A stretch of 64,000 nt of DNA from Nocardioides sp. Root122. GTDB lineage: Bacteria; Actinomycetota; Actinomycetes; Propionibacteriales; Nocardioidaceae. The position numbers and the translations under genes are program-made. A model generated the notes under the pieces. The model was not told where the DNA came from, searched no databases, and saw only the letters and a list, made by a program, of their open reading frames with translations. Of the stretch, positions 1-8,821 are shown in pieces. How positions within the stretch are numbered: the stretch's first letter is position 1; every line of letters starts with the position of its first letter. The stretch is from contig NZ_LMDE01000014.1 in NCBI RefSeq assembly GCF_001425025.1, positions 124,001 through 188,000 of the forward strand, written 5' to 3'.

Positions 1-43
1 CGTCCAGGTCGGGGCGGGAGGTGTACATCAGGACGTACTTCAT
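1..43 (-). CDS. 5' end of a small protein, possibly YCII-related (partial)
   Basis: Only the first 14 codons lie in the window, reading MKYVLMYTSRPDLD; the gene runs off the left edge. A start of the form MKYxxxxY is common in YCII/DGPF-type small proteins, but this is too little sequence to assign a family with confidence. The 139 bases to its right hold its promoter region and no other gene that I can support. Confidence 0.4.
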   Translation of the reverse strand, partial: MKYVLMYTSRPDLD

Positions 44-182
44 GGCGGTGCCTCTCGTGCTGGGCCCCGTGGTCCGGGGCCGCTCATCACCTCGTCGCCG
101 CCCGCTGCCGGAAATCGACAGCCCGCGGAGAACTTCCCGACATCATCGCGCGAACGGCGCGCGGACGGGACCCACCCGGTCG

Positions 183-713
183 TCAGCGGGCGGACCGGAC
201 CGCCTCCTCGAAGTAGTCGCGCTCGAGCTCACCCCGGAGCAGCTCCGGCCGGTCGGCGACCTCCGCCTCGAGGCGCCGCAGGAGGGGCTGCAGCGACTCG
301 ACGTACAGGCGGGACACGAGGATCGAGCCGCGTCCGGTCCGCATCGGGCCCGAGAGGAAGATCTTCTCCTTGGGCATGAGGTTGCCGCCGTTGCCGGTGT
401 AGCGCACCTTGACCTCGGTCAGGTCGTCGAAGGCGAGCTGCTGGCGCAGCTCGCCGCCCGAGACCACCGACACCGCCTCATCGGAGACGTAGGTGTGGCG
501 GGCGGTGATGCTGCGCGCGATCAGCAGGGGGACGACGACGAACAGGAGCACCATGACCACCGTCATCGCCGAGCCGCCGGCCGCCGCCCTGCCGGACTCG
601 CGCATCGCCTCGACGGCGGTGCTCACGACCGGCACGGCGAAGAACAGCGTCATGAGGAGCAGCACCCGTACGTAGGTGGGGCGCTGCGGCAGTTCCGTCC
701 CGAGCTCGTCCAC
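183..713 (-). CDS. small membrane protein, PH-like hypothetical
   Basis: A 176-residue protein with two hydrophobic helices near the N-terminus (about residues 15-35 and 50-70), followed by a soluble region of beta-strand character. The two-helix plus PH-like layout resembles bacterial membrane PH-domain proteins, but I see no diagnostic motif and give no function. A TTG start nine bases upstream is possible. I prefer the GTG because a TATGCT -10 box ends eight bases before it, the leaderless arrangement used across this window. The gene stands alone, downstream of the MFS exporter gene on the same strand. Confidence 0.7.
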   Translation of the reverse strand: MDELGTELPQRPTYVRVLLLMTLFFAVPVVSTAVEAMRESGRAAAGGSAMTVVMVLLFVVVPLLIARSITARHTYVSDEAVSVVSGGELRQQLAFDDLTEVKVRYTGNGGNLMPKEKIFLSGPMRTGRGSILVSRLYVESLQPLLRRLEAEVADRPELLRGELERDYFEEAVRSAR

Positions 714-810
714 GTCTCGCAAGCATAGGGAGTGACGACAGGAGGCGTGGACCCGTCACGCCGTCCACGGCCCCGCCCTCGAGGTGATCTCGGCGTGCGG
801 ACGGGCCGGG

Positions 811-2385
811 TCAGTGACCCATCATCGCGGTCGGGTCGACCGGGGCCACCTTCCTGCGGGGCAGGAAGAAGGCCGGGATGAGGCAGCAGGCGACCAGCAC
901 CGTCGCCACGATGAAGACCGTGGCGAAGGCGTCGGCCAGGTCGCTCGTGGCGAGCGCCTGGAGGTTCTCCAGCTGCGCGGGCGTGATGCCGAACTTCTCC
1001 ATCACCGCAGCGACGGCGGACTGGTCGCTCCCGGCCTCGTTGAGGGCCTGGCCGGCGGCGACGAACTTCGAGTCCTTGATCTCGTTGGTGAGGATCACCG
1101 AGAACAGCGCCGTACCGATGGAGGCGGCCACCTGCTGGGTGATGTTGAGCAGGGTCGAGCCGCGGGCCACGTTGTGCGCGGTGAGCGTCGCGAGCGCCGC
1201 GGTCATGATCGGCATCATCGTGGCGCCCATCCCGAGACCCATGATGAAGAGCGCGCCGAGGATGTAGGCGTAGGAGGTGTCCGCACCGATCTGGGTGAAC
1301 ATCGCCATGCCGGCGGTGATCACGGTGACGCCGGTCAGCACGATCTTCCCGGGGCCGATCTTGTCGGCCAGGATGCCCGCGATCGGCATGGTGATCATCG
1401 CGCCGAGGCCCTGCGGGGCCAGCAGCCAGCCGGTGTCGAGGGTGCCCTCGCCGCGGACCTGGATGAAGTAGAGCGGGAACAGCAGCGAGGCGCCGAAGAA
1501 GGCGATCGCGAACAGGCTCATCGCGATGATCGCGACCGTCATGTTGCGGTTCTTGAACAGGCGCAGCTCGACCAGCGGGTGGATGTTGCGCTTGGCCAGC
1601 GCCCACGGCACGAAGGCGACGATCAGGAGCGCGCCGACGACCATCGGGACCAGCACGCGGGCGGCCATCGCGGTGCCCTCCTCAGGGATGGAGCTGACGC
1701 CGTAGAGGAACGCGGCGAGGCCCGGGGACAGCAGGACCATGCCCAGCCAGTCGAAGGTCTCCGACGGCTCGACCTCGTCCTTGGGCAGCACGATCCAGGC
1801 GTAGACGATGGCGAGGATGCCGATCGGCAGGTTGATCAGGAAGATCCAGTGCCACGAGGCGCTCTCGATGAGGGCGCCACCCAGGATCGGGCCGAAGATC
1901 GGGCCGAGCAGCATCGGGATGCCGAGCACGGCCATCACGCGGCCGACGCGCTCGGGGCCGGCGGCGTGGGTCAGGATCGTCATGCCGAGCGGCATCAGCA
2001 TGCCGCCGCCGAGGCCCTGGAGCACGCGGTAGACGACCAGCAGCTCGAGCGAGGTGGCCGTCGCGCAGAGCACGGAGCCGGCGGTGAACAGCGCGACCGC
2101 GATGAGGTAGAGCCGCTTGGTGCCGAACCTGTCGGCGGCCCAGCCGGTCAGCGGGATGACGCTGGCCAGGGCGAGGGTGTAGCCGGTCATCGTCCAGGCG
2201 ACCTCTGCCGCAGTGGCGTTGAACTCCTCCTGGAAGGTGTTCAGGGCGACGGAGACGACGGTGATGTCGAGGATCGACATGATGGCGCCGAGGACGACGA
2301 CGCCCGCCACCATCAGGACGCCCTTGTCGAGCTTGTCGGAGCTGTCCGGCTGGATCTCGCCGGGAGAGGTCTGGGTGCTGGTCAC
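811..2385 (-). CDS. MFS drug exporter, DHA2 (EmrB/QacA) family
   Basis: A 524-residue major facilitator protein with about 14 predicted membrane helices, the size and topology of proton-driven multidrug exporters of the EmrB/QacA type. Motif A is visible in the loop after helix 2 (GWAADRFGTKR), and the first helix carries the DHA2-like MSILDITVVSVAL. It would act in the cytoplasmic membrane; the substrate cannot be read from sequence. The GTG start is chosen because TACCGT lies six bases upstream (leaderless) and the following residues VTSTQTSP begin a typical soluble N-terminus; the open frame upstream runs through a palindromic repeat and is not coding. It follows the dipeptidase gene across that repeat. 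Confidence 0.9.
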   Translation of the reverse strand: MTSTQTSPGEIQPDSSDKLDKGVLMVAGVVVLGAIMSILDITVVSVALNTFQEEFNATAAEVAWTMTGYTLALASVIPLTGWAADRFGTKRLYLIAVALFTAGSVLCATATSLELLVVYRVLQGLGGGMLMPLGMTILTHAAGPERVGRVMAVLGIPMLLGPIFGPILGGALIESASWHWIFLINLPIGILAIVYAWIVLPKDEVEPSETFDWLGMVLLSPGLAAFLYGVSSIPEEGTAMAARVLVPMVVGALLIVAFVPWALAKRNIHPLVELRLFKNRNMTVAIIAMSLFAIAFFGASLLFPLYFIQVRGEGTLDTGWLLAPQGLGAMITMPIAGILADKIGPGKIVLTGVTVITAGMAMFTQIGADTSYAYILGALFIMGLGMGATMMPIMTAALATLTAHNVARGSTLLNITQQVAASIGTALFSVILTNEIKDSKFVAAGQALNEAGSDQSAVAAVMEKFGITPAQLENLQALATSDLADAFATVFIVATVLVACCLIPAFFLPRRKVAPVDPTAMMGH

Positions 2386-2456
2386 CGCACAACGGTATTG
2401 GTTGCGACTGACAACGACCCAATCCTTTTCGCAGTGGGTCGGGTCGCCCGGGCCCG

Positions 2457-2519
2457 GGTAGTCCAGTGGGAAGTGGCGGTCGGTCGACACCTCGGACGAC
2501 CGTTGGCCACTGGACTACC
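2457..2519. repeat. 63-bp palindromic repeat, family T copy 1
   Basis: An imperfect palindrome whose 13-bp ends are exact inverted repeats (GGTAGTCCAGTGG at one end and its complement at the other). Read on the minus strand it begins two bases before the TAG stop codon of the dipeptidase gene and ends about 70 bases before the MFS start. A second copy of identical length and spacing lies at 14589-14651 and also starts at a TAG stop codon. It could act as a terminator or be a REP-like element. Confidence 0.7.
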
Positions 2520-3702
2520 GAGGTACGGCGTCGAGGTCCTCGATCCGCGCCAGGCTGGGGCCACGCGTCGCCCGGAGCTCGCCGGCGCGGTCCTCGACCT
2601 CGCGCATCACCCGCAGGACGTTGCGGCACGTCAGCGCGGCGAGGTCGTCCTCGGACCAGCCGCGGTCGGCGAGCGCGGAGAGCAGCACGGGATAGGTGGA
2701 CACGTCCTCCAGGCCCGCGGGCAGCACCTCGACCCCGTCGTAGTCGCCGCCCAGCCCGATGTGGTCGATGCCGGCGACCTCGCGGACGTGCTCGCAGTGC
2801 GCCACGACGTCGTCGAGCGTCGCCGTGGGCTGTGGGTGGTCGACGGTCCATGCGGTCTCGAACCCGGCGAACCGGACGCCGTCCGCCTCGGGGATGCCCT
2901 CCGCCTCGGCCGCCGCGACCATCTCGCGGTGCCAGTCGGCGCAGGCCGCGTTCACGAACTTCGGCACGAACGTCACCATGCACACGCCGTTGCCCCGTGC
3001 CATCAGCTGGAGCACGTCGTCGGGCACGTTGCGCGGGCTGTCGGTCACGGCTCGCGCCGAGCTGTGGCTGAAGATCACCGGCGCCTCGGCGACCTCGAGC
3101 GCGGCGCGCATGGTGTCGGCCGAGACGTGCGACAGGTCGACCATCATCCCGACCCGGTTCATCTCGCGGACCACCTCGCGACCGAAGGCGGTGAGCCCGT
3201 TCGCGACCGGACGGTCCGTCGCGGAGTCCGCCCAGGGAGTGTTCGCGTTGTGGGTGAGCGTCAGGTAGCGCACGCCGAGCTCGTGCAGCTGGCGCAGTGT
3301 GCCGAGCGAGCAGCCGATCGAGTGACCGCCCTCGGCGCCCATCAGTGAGGCCATCCGGCCGCTTGCCCACGCCTGCTCGACCTCGTCGGCGGTGGTCGCC
3401 CACGCCAGCTGGTCGGCGTACGTCCGGGTGAGGTGGCGCGCGGCGTCGACCTGCTCGAGCGTCGCGGTGACGGCGGCGTCGCCGGTCAGTCGGGTCGGGA
3501 CGTAGACCGACCAGAACTGCGCGCCCATCCCGCCGGCGCGCATCCGCGGCAGGTCGGTGTGCGTGGGCGTGCCGCCGGCGCCGACGTCGAGGCGGGTGAA
3601 GTCGTACGCCGCCTGCACGCGCGCCTCCCACAGCAGGTCGTTGTGCCCGTCGATCACGGGGTGCGCGGCGAGCAGGCGGGCGACGTCGACGGAGGTGGTC
3701 AT
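2515..3702 (-). CDS. membrane dipeptidase, peptidase family M19
   Basis: A 395-residue zinc dipeptidase of the renal-dipeptidase family. The N-terminal metal motif HNDLLWE (from the segment VIDGHNDLL) is present near residue 15. The bridging-glutamate segment is visible as MGAEGGHSIG around residue 125, and the later HVSADTM and FSHSSARAV segments carry metal-binding histidines. These enzymes hydrolyse dipeptides, often with broad specificity including D-residues. The ATG is preceded by TAGCGT eight bases upstream, with no Shine-Dalgarno sequence. The TAG stop codon lies inside the family T palindrome. It is divergent from the helicase gene. Confidence 0.9.
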   Translation of the reverse strand: MTTSVDVARLLAAHPVIDGHNDLLWEARVQAAYDFTRLDVGAGGTPTHTDLPRMRAGGMGAQFWSVYVPTRLTGDAAVTATLEQVDAARHLTRTYADQLAWATTADEVEQAWASGRMASLMGAEGGHSIGCSLGTLRQLHELGVRYLTLTHNANTPWADSATDRPVANGLTAFGREVVREMNRVGMMVDLSHVSADTMRAALEVAEAPVIFSHSSARAVTDSPRNVPDDVLQLMARGNGVCMVTFVPKFVNAACADWHREMVAAAEAEGIPEADGVRFAGFETAWTVDHPQPTATLDDVVAHCEHVREVAGIDHIGLGGDYDGVEVLPAGLEDVSTYPVLLSALADRGWSEDDLAALTCRNVLRVMREVEDRAGELRATRGPSLARIEDLDAVPR

Positions 3703-3797
3703 GCTGGCCGACGCTAGCAACCGGGAACTCCGTGTCGGTGCCACGCGTTACCGTCCCTGGTGCCCGCTGTCCGAGCGAGCACGGAAGGGTCGCCTGC

Positions 3798-6494
3798 ATG
3801 AGCTTTGTCCCGGTCACCGGTCCCGCCAGGTTGCTGGTGGGGGAGCCGCCCCGGGAGGGCTCGATCGAGTTCACCGACGACCGCCGCACGATCGTGATGC
3901 CGATCCGTGGCGCCCTGCCGGTGCTGGCGAAGGTGCGCGACCAGGACGACCTCCACCCGTCGGTGGCGCTGCTCGCCGGCGCCTCGCTGCTCGGCCTCCA
4001 GCTGGTCGCCGCCGGCCGCCTCGCCCCCGACCCGGAGGGCCGGCACTGGCAGGTCGCCGGCCTCGACGCCCACGACGAGCGCCGGATCGTCGAGCTGGCG
4101 CGGGCGCGCGCGCACGAGGGGTCGGACCAGGCGACGGCCGAGGGCACGGTCCGTGCGCTGCTGGACGCGGTCGCCGACACCGTCCCTCGCACCACGCCCG
4201 GCAACGCCCGGCGACGACCCGCCCCCAGCTCCCGTCCCGCGCCGACCACGAGCCCCGACGACTTCAGCGACCAGCTGCAGCAGCGGATCGCGCGGCTCCG
4301 GGCGCGCGGTCGCGACGACCGCCCCCACCTGGTGTCGGTGTCGTTCCGGATCGAGGCCGACGAGGAGGAGCTGGTCGCCGGTGCGGTGCGGCTGGTCGTG
4401 CAGGTGCACGCGGTCGACAACGCCGCCCACGTCGCGGACGCGGTCGAGCTGTGGTCCGACACCGGCCCCGACGCGGCCCACGGCTTCGGCGAGCGGGCCC
4501 GCACGCATGCGGCCATCGCGCTGCGCAGCGCCGCCGACGCGTGGCCGGTGCTCGACCGGCTGCTCGACCTGCGCGTGCCCGACGAGATCACCCTCGACTC
4601 CGACGAGATCCTCTCGCTCCTCGACGAGGGCGCCGCGGCGCTGACCGAGGCCGGCCACCAGGTGATGTGGCCCAAGTACCTCGACCGCGAGGTCACCCAT
4701 CGCGTCGAGCTGGGCAGCAGGGCGCCGGCCGGTCAGCGTGAGGAGGCACTCCAGGACGGCCTTTTCGGCCCGCAGGCGCTCTTCGGCTTCGAGTGGCAGC
4801 TCTCCCTCCACGGCGAGGAGCTGACCGAGGAGGAGATGGACGAGCTGGCCCGCACCACCAGCCCGGTCATCAAGCTGCGCGACAACTGGATCGCGGTCGA
4901 CTCCGGCGTCATCAAGCGCGCCCGCAAGCGACTGATCCGCACCGTCACGCCGGTCCAGGCGCTGGCCGCGACCCTCACCGGCGTCGTCGACATCGAGGAC
5001 GTCCCCTACGAGGCGGTCGTCGGCGCCAGCCTGCTCAAGGTCCGCGACCGGCTGCAGGAGGCGGTGACCGGTGACCTGGTCGAGGTGCCCGCCGCGCTGC
5101 AGGCCGAGCTCCGCGACTACCAGCGGCGTGGGTTGTCCTGGCTGGCCGAGCTCACCTCGCTCGGCCTCGGTGCCTGCCTGGCCGACGACATGGGACTGGG
5201 CAAGACGATCACCCTCATCGCGCTGCACCTGCACCGCGGCGGTGGGCCGACGCTCGTGGTCTGCCCGGCGTCGCTGCTCGGCAACTGGGAGGCCGAGATC
5301 CGGCGCTTCGCCCCGGGAGTGCCCGTGCGGCGCCACCACGGCAGCGCGCGCGACCTCGGCGGTGTCGCCGGTGGCGCAGGAGCGTTCGTGCTCACGACCT
5401 ACGGCACGATGCGCAACGACGCCGCCCTCCTCGCCGAGGTGCCGTGGGACCTCGTCGTCGCCGACGAGGCCCAGCACATCAAGAACTCCCGCTCGGCCGC
5501 CGCCCGCGCGTTGCGCACCATCCCCGGCACGGCGCGGGTGGCGCTGACCGGCACCCCCGTCGAGAACGACCTGACCGAGCTCTGGTCGATCCTCGACTGG
5601 GCCATCCCGGGCCTGCTCGGCAGCCGCAACGCCTTCCGCAAGGTGTGGGCGGGCCCGATCGAGTCCGGCCTCGAGCCCACCAAGGCCCGGCAGTTCGCCG
5701 ACCTGATCGGACCCTTCCTGCTGCGCCGGCGCAAGTCCGACCCCGGCATCGCCCCCGAGCTGCCGGCCAAGACCGAGACCGACCACGTCCTCGGCCTCTC
5801 CCGCGAGCAGGTCGTCCTCTACGAGACGCTGGTCCGCGAGTCGATGCGCCGCATCGAGGAGGCCGACGAGGAGACCCGCCGCGGGCTGGTGCTCAAGCTG
5901 CTGACCGGGCTCAAGCAGATCTGCAACCACCCGGCCCACTTCCTGCGCCAGGCCAACCCCAAGCTGCGCGGCCGCTCCGAGAAGCTCGAGCTGATCGACG
6001 AGCTCGTCGGCACGGTGGTGTCCGAGGACGGAGCGGTCCTCGTCTTCACCCAGTACGTCGCCATGGCGCGGCTGCTCGAGCGCCACCTCGGCACGACCGG
6101 GGTGCCGCACCAGTTCCTGCACGGCGGCACTCCCGTGCGTGACCGCGACGCGATGGTCGCGCGCTTCCAGGCAGGGGAGGCTCCCGTCTTCCTGCTCTCC
6201 CTCAAGGCCGGTGGCACCGGCCTCAACCTCACCCGGGCCGACCACGTGATCCACTTCGACCGCTGGTGGAACCCTGCCGTCGAGGACCAGGCGACCGACC
6301 GGGCCTACCGGATCGGCCAGACCAAGCCGGTCCAGGTGCACCGGTTCATCACGCAGGGGACGATCGAGGAGAAGATCGCCGAGCTGCTCGCACGCAAGCG
6401 CTCCCTCGCCGACTCCGTCCTGGCCCGCGGCGAGACCGCGCTCACCGAGCTCTCCAACGACGAGCTCCGCGACCTCGTCGAGCTGCGCAGATGA
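3798..6494 (+). CDS. SNF2-family DEAD/DEAH helicase
   Basis: An 898-residue Swi2/Snf2 ATPase. The N-terminal half (to about residue 430) is the variable DUF3670-like region of bacterial SNF2 proteins. The helicase core follows, with Walker A DDMGLGKT near residue 465, the DEAH-type box DEAQ near 555, motif III LTGTPVEN, motif V GLNLTRADHVIHFD and motif VI QATDRAYRIGQ. It should be a DNA-stimulated ATPase that remodels protein-DNA complexes. The ATG is preceded by GGAAGGG at good spacing, so the more upstream in-frame ATG is not used. It overlaps the next gene by four bases (ATGA), and the SWIM-domain partner is the expected neighbour. Confidence 0.93.
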   Translation: MSFVPVTGPARLLVGEPPREGSIEFTDDRRTIVMPIRGALPVLAKVRDQDDLHPSVALLAGASLLGLQLVAAGRLAPDPEGRHWQVAGLDAHDERRIVELARARAHEGSDQATAEGTVRALLDAVADTVPRTTPGNARRRPAPSSRPAPTTSPDDFSDQLQQRIARLRARGRDDRPHLVSVSFRIEADEEELVAGAVRLVVQVHAVDNAAHVADAVELWSDTGPDAAHGFGERARTHAAIALRSAADAWPVLDRLLDLRVPDEITLDSDEILSLLDEGAAALTEAGHQVMWPKYLDREVTHRVELGSRAPAGQREEALQDGLFGPQALFGFEWQLSLHGEELTEEEMDELARTTSPVIKLRDNWIAVDSGVIKRARKRLIRTVTPVQALAATLTGVVDIEDVPYEAVVGASLLKVRDRLQEAVTGDLVEVPAALQAELRDYQRRGLSWLAELTSLGLGACLADDMGLGKTITLIALHLHRGGGPTLVVCPASLLGNWEAEIRRFAPGVPVRRHHGSARDLGGVAGGAGAFVLTTYGTMRNDAALLAEVPWDLVVADEAQHIKNSRSAAARALRTIPGTARVALTGTPVENDLTELWSILDWAIPGLLGSRNAFRKVWAGPIESGLEPTKARQFADLIGPFLLRRRKSDPGIAPELPAKTETDHVLGLSREQVVLYETLVRESMRRIEEADEETRRGLVLKLLTGLKQICNHPAHFLRQANPKLRGRSEKLELIDELVGTVVSEDGAVLVFTQYVAMARLLERHLGTTGVPHQFLHGGTPVRDRDAMVARFQAGEAPVFLLSLKAGGTGLNLTRADHVIHFDRWWNPAVEDQATDRAYRIGQTKPVQVHRFITQGTIEEKIAELLARKRSLADSVLARGETALTELSNDELRDLVELRR

Positions 6495-7174
6495 ACGCCA
6501 CGACGCATCCCCGGCTGCCCGCGCGGCGCGGTGGGGGAGCAGGCACGTGGTGGAGCAAGGCCGTGCTCCGAGCGGTCGAGGAGGCCGCCTTCGGGGAGAA
6601 GGAGCTCCGCGCTGGACGGGCGCTCGCCCGCTCGGGCGCCGTCGGGTCGATCACCGTGGAGGAGGGCGGCGCCGTCGCGGCGGTCACCGAGGGGCAGGAC
6701 GCCTTCACCGTCGAGGTGACCCTGCCTGCCCTCGACGAGAGTGATGCGGCGGCGTTCACCGAGCTGGTCGCGGCGGAGTCGGGCCGGATCGGCGCCCTGC
6801 TGGCCGGGCAGCTGCCGCACTCCTTCGTCGAGGCGGTGGAGGAGGCGGGCGTCGAGCTGCTGCCGTACGGCGGCGAGCTGGGCTCGGCCTGCTCGTGCGA
6901 CTCCTGGCTCGACCCCTGCCCCCACGCCCTCGCCGTGTGGACCCAGCTCGCCTGGCTGATCCAGGCGGACCCGTTCGTCCTCACGCACCTGCGCGGACTG
7001 TCTCGCGACCGGGTGCTGCGCGACCTGCACCACCTGACCAGGCCGCGTCCCCCGGACGCCGGACTGCCCGGGGACTCGGCCGGACCGGCCGACGACCTCG
7101 ACGACCTCGCGGTCGCGGAGGACGCCGCGGCCCGCGCCGCCCGGCTCCTGGAGCAACCGTCCGACACGTGGTGA
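6491..7174 (+). CDS. SWIM zinc-finger protein
   Basis: A 227-residue protein with one SWIM-type zinc motif, CxC-x6-CxH, in CSCDSWLDPCPH near residue 135. SWIM fingers bind DNA or protein and in bacteria often partner SNF2 ATPases. Here the gene is translationally coupled to the SNF2 gene by an ATGA overlap, so the two products probably work together on DNA. The C-terminal 50 residues are acidic and low in complexity. The rest has no recognisable catalytic motif. Confidence 0.85.
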   Translation: MNATTHPRLPARRGGGAGTWWSKAVLRAVEEAAFGEKELRAGRALARSGAVGSITVEEGGAVAAVTEGQDAFTVEVTLPALDESDAAAFTELVAAESGRIGALLAGQLPHSFVEAVEEAGVELLPYGGELGSACSCDSWLDPCPHALAVWTQLAWLIQADPFVLTHLRGLSRDRVLRDLHHLTRPRPPDAGLPGDSAGPADDLDDLAVAEDAAARAARLLEQPSDTW

Positions 7175-7211
7175 GCGGTCGGGTGGGCGAAGGGGAGCTG
7201 GCTCCGGTCCG

Positions 7212-7763
7212 TCAGGCGAGGCCGAGTGCGCCGTGCGCCATCTCGCGCAGCACGTCGTGCATCTGCGGGTCGGGCAGCCGGCCGCTGTGCGGCGTGGAGT
7301 TGAGCAGCCCGAACAGCACGTGGGCGCGCGTGCGGGAGGTCTCGGGGCTCAGCCCGGGATCGAGGAGACGGACCTGGGTGGCCCACACGTCGACGTAGGA
7401 GCGCTGGAGCGCGCGCACCTTCTCGCGTGCCTCGTCGGGCAGGCTGCTCCAGTCGCGGTCCTGCACGACGATCAGCGCGCGATGCGCGAGGGCGAACTCG
7501 ATGTGCCACTCGACGAGGGCCTCGAGGGCCGCGCGCGGTCCCTCGGCGCTCTCGACGCGGCTGCGGCCCTCGGCCAGCAGGGTCTCGCTGATGGAGACCA
7601 GCATCTCGGCGAGCATCGCGTCCTTGGACTGGAAGTGCTTGTAGAGCGCAGGCCCCGAGATCCCGCAGGCCGAGCCGAGCTCCGCGACCGAGACACCGTG
7701 GAACCCGCGCGCCGCGAACAGCTCCGCGGCGATGTCGAGGATCTGCTGACGTCGTGGGGTCAC
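7212..7763 (-). CDS. TetR-family repressor of the leucine-degradation operon
   Basis: A 183-residue TetR regulator. The N-terminal helix-turn-helix is clear (AAELFAARGFHGVSVAEL, then GISGPALYKHFQSKD), followed by an all-helical ligand domain. The GTG start follows a TAACCT -10 box by seven bases. The same 18-bp inverted repeat overlaps this -10 box and that of the carboxylase operon, so I infer autorepression and repression of that operon. In related actinobacterial systems the effector is an acyl-CoA; that is inference here. A two-component pair separates it from its presumed target. Confidence 0.88.
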   Translation of the reverse strand: MTPRRQQILDIAAELFAARGFHGVSVAELGSACGISGPALYKHFQSKDAMLAEMLVSISETLLAEGRSRVESAEGPRAALEALVEWHIEFALAHRALIVVQDRDWSSLPDEAREKVRALQRSYVDVWATQVRLLDPGLSPETSRTRAHVLFGLLNSTPHSGRLPDPQMHDVLREMAHGALGLA

Positions 7764-7771
7764 GAGGTCGA

Positions 7772-7789
7772 GGTTAGTGGTGGTTAACC
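7772..7789. promoter_or_regulatory. tetR operator overlapping its -10 box
   Basis: Read on the minus strand the site is GGTTAAC-N5-CTAACC and overlaps the TAACCT -10 box (7771-7776) of the TetR gene. The same pattern with the same spacing to the -10 box occurs at 10000-10017. A 12-bp perfect palindrome (GTGGTTAACCAC, 7780-7791) extends it on the far side. Confidence 0.75.
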
Positions 7790-8125
7790 ACTGCCACGAC
7801 CCGCGCGGGCTCGGGAGCGTCATCGAGCGCTCCGGCGCTTCCCACATTGCCAGCGGAATCATGTGGCCTCCCCAGCCTTCAGGAGCCCGACCGAGCCCAC
7901 CCGAGATGTGGTGCATTCAGTGGGCCGCACCCCCGCACGGCCCACTGACTCCCAAGATTCGTGCACCAACCTCCCGAAGTCTGGCGCCGTCGCCCGACGA
8001 TTTCAGTGGTGCCAGCACCACATTCGATCTGGACGAGCGTCAAGAGAATCCGGCCGGCGACGGAATCCGGTGTGTGGTGCCTGCTCTACCGACACGACGG
8101 CGACCGCGTGACTACAGTGCGCGGC
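7790..8125. other. divergent intergenic region with a 10-bp hairpin
   Basis: About 340 bases without a convincing gene between the divergent TetR and response regulator genes. It is less GC-rich than its surroundings and its open frames have no coding character. It holds one clear inverted repeat, CAGTGGGCCG (7918-7927) and its complement (7938-7947), which is not at the end of any gene and may be a regulatory site. The response regulator promoter (TACAGT, 8113-8118) lies at the right end. Confidence 0.5.
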
Positions 8126-8821
8126 ATGCCGCAGATCAGAGTCGTCCTCGCCGAGGACGGTGACCTGCTGCGAGCCGGCGTGCTCGCCCTGCTCGAGGCC
8201 TACGACGACATCGACGTGGTGGCCACGGCGACCAGCCTGCCGGAGCTGATCAGCGCGGTGGCCGAGCACCGGCCCGACGTCGTGCTCACCGACATCCGGA
8301 TGCCCCCGGACTTCACCGACGAGGGCATCCGCGCGGCCGGCGAGCTGCGCCGCACTCACCCGGGCACCGGGGTCGTCGCGCTCACGCAGTACTCCGACGT
8401 CGAGTACGCCCTCGACCTGGTGCGCGACGGGTCCGACGGTCGCGGCTACCTCCTCAAGGAGCGGGTGGCCGACGTCGACGAGCTGGTCGCCGCGCTCCGC
8501 ACGGTCGCCGCGGGCGGCTCGGTGATCGACCAGATCGTGGTCGACGCCCTGATGGCCACTGGCACGCGGCGCCACGACTCGATGCTCGACCGGCTCACGC
8601 CGCGCGAGCTCGAGGTCCTCGCCATGGTGGCCCGCGGGATGACCAATGCGGCGATCGCTTCCGAGCTGGTCGTCACCGACCGGGCCGTGGAGAAGCACAT
8701 CAACTCGATCCTCACCAAGCTCGACCTGCCCTCCGACGCGCCCGTGCACCGCCGCGTCGCCGCCACCCTCGTCTTCCTGAGCGAGGCGGGAGTGGGCGGC
8801 GGGGTCGCGCCGCGCACATGA
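8126..8821 (+). CDS. response regulator, NarL/LuxR type
   Basis: A 231-residue DNA-binding response regulator. The receiver domain has the acidic pair AEDGD at the N-terminus, the phospho-acceptor Asp in VVLTDIRMPP near residue 52, and the conserved Lys in LLKERV near residue 110. The C-terminal LuxR-type helix-turn-helix is seen as LTPRELEVLAMVARGMTNAAI followed by VEKHINSIL. It is leaderless (TACAGT seven bases before ATG) and overlaps the histidine kinase gene by four bases. Targets are unknown. Confidence 0.92.
   Translation: MPQIRVVLAEDGDLLRAGVLALLEAYDDIDVVATATSLPELISAVAEHRPDVVLTDIRMPPDFTDEGIRAAGELRRTHPGTGVVALTQYSDVEYALDLVRDGSDGRGYLLKERVADVDELVAALRTVAAGGSVIDQIVVDALMATGTRRHDSMLDRLTPRELEVLAMVARGMTNAAIASELVVTDRAVEKHINSILTKLDLPSDAPVHRRVAATLVFLSEAGVGGGVAPRT

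Noticed and set aside
784..3348. An 854-codon open frame on the plus strand across the MFS and dipeptidase genes
   Set aside because: It is antisense to two clear families and its translation is low-complexity, rich in Arg, Gly, Asp and His, as expected for a shadow frame in high-GC DNA.
1682..4696. A 1004-codon minus-strand frame crossing several genes
   Set aside because: It runs through the MFS, dipeptidase and helicase loci in a frame with no domain content.
3714..6341. An 875-codon frame antisense to the SNF2 helicase
   Set aside because: The sense strand has all helicase motifs; the antisense translation has none and is compositionally biased.
7777..8163. A 128-codon frame in the tetR/response-regulator intergenic region
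   Set aside because: No ribosome site, atypical composition, and it overlaps the response regulator start and the tetR operator.
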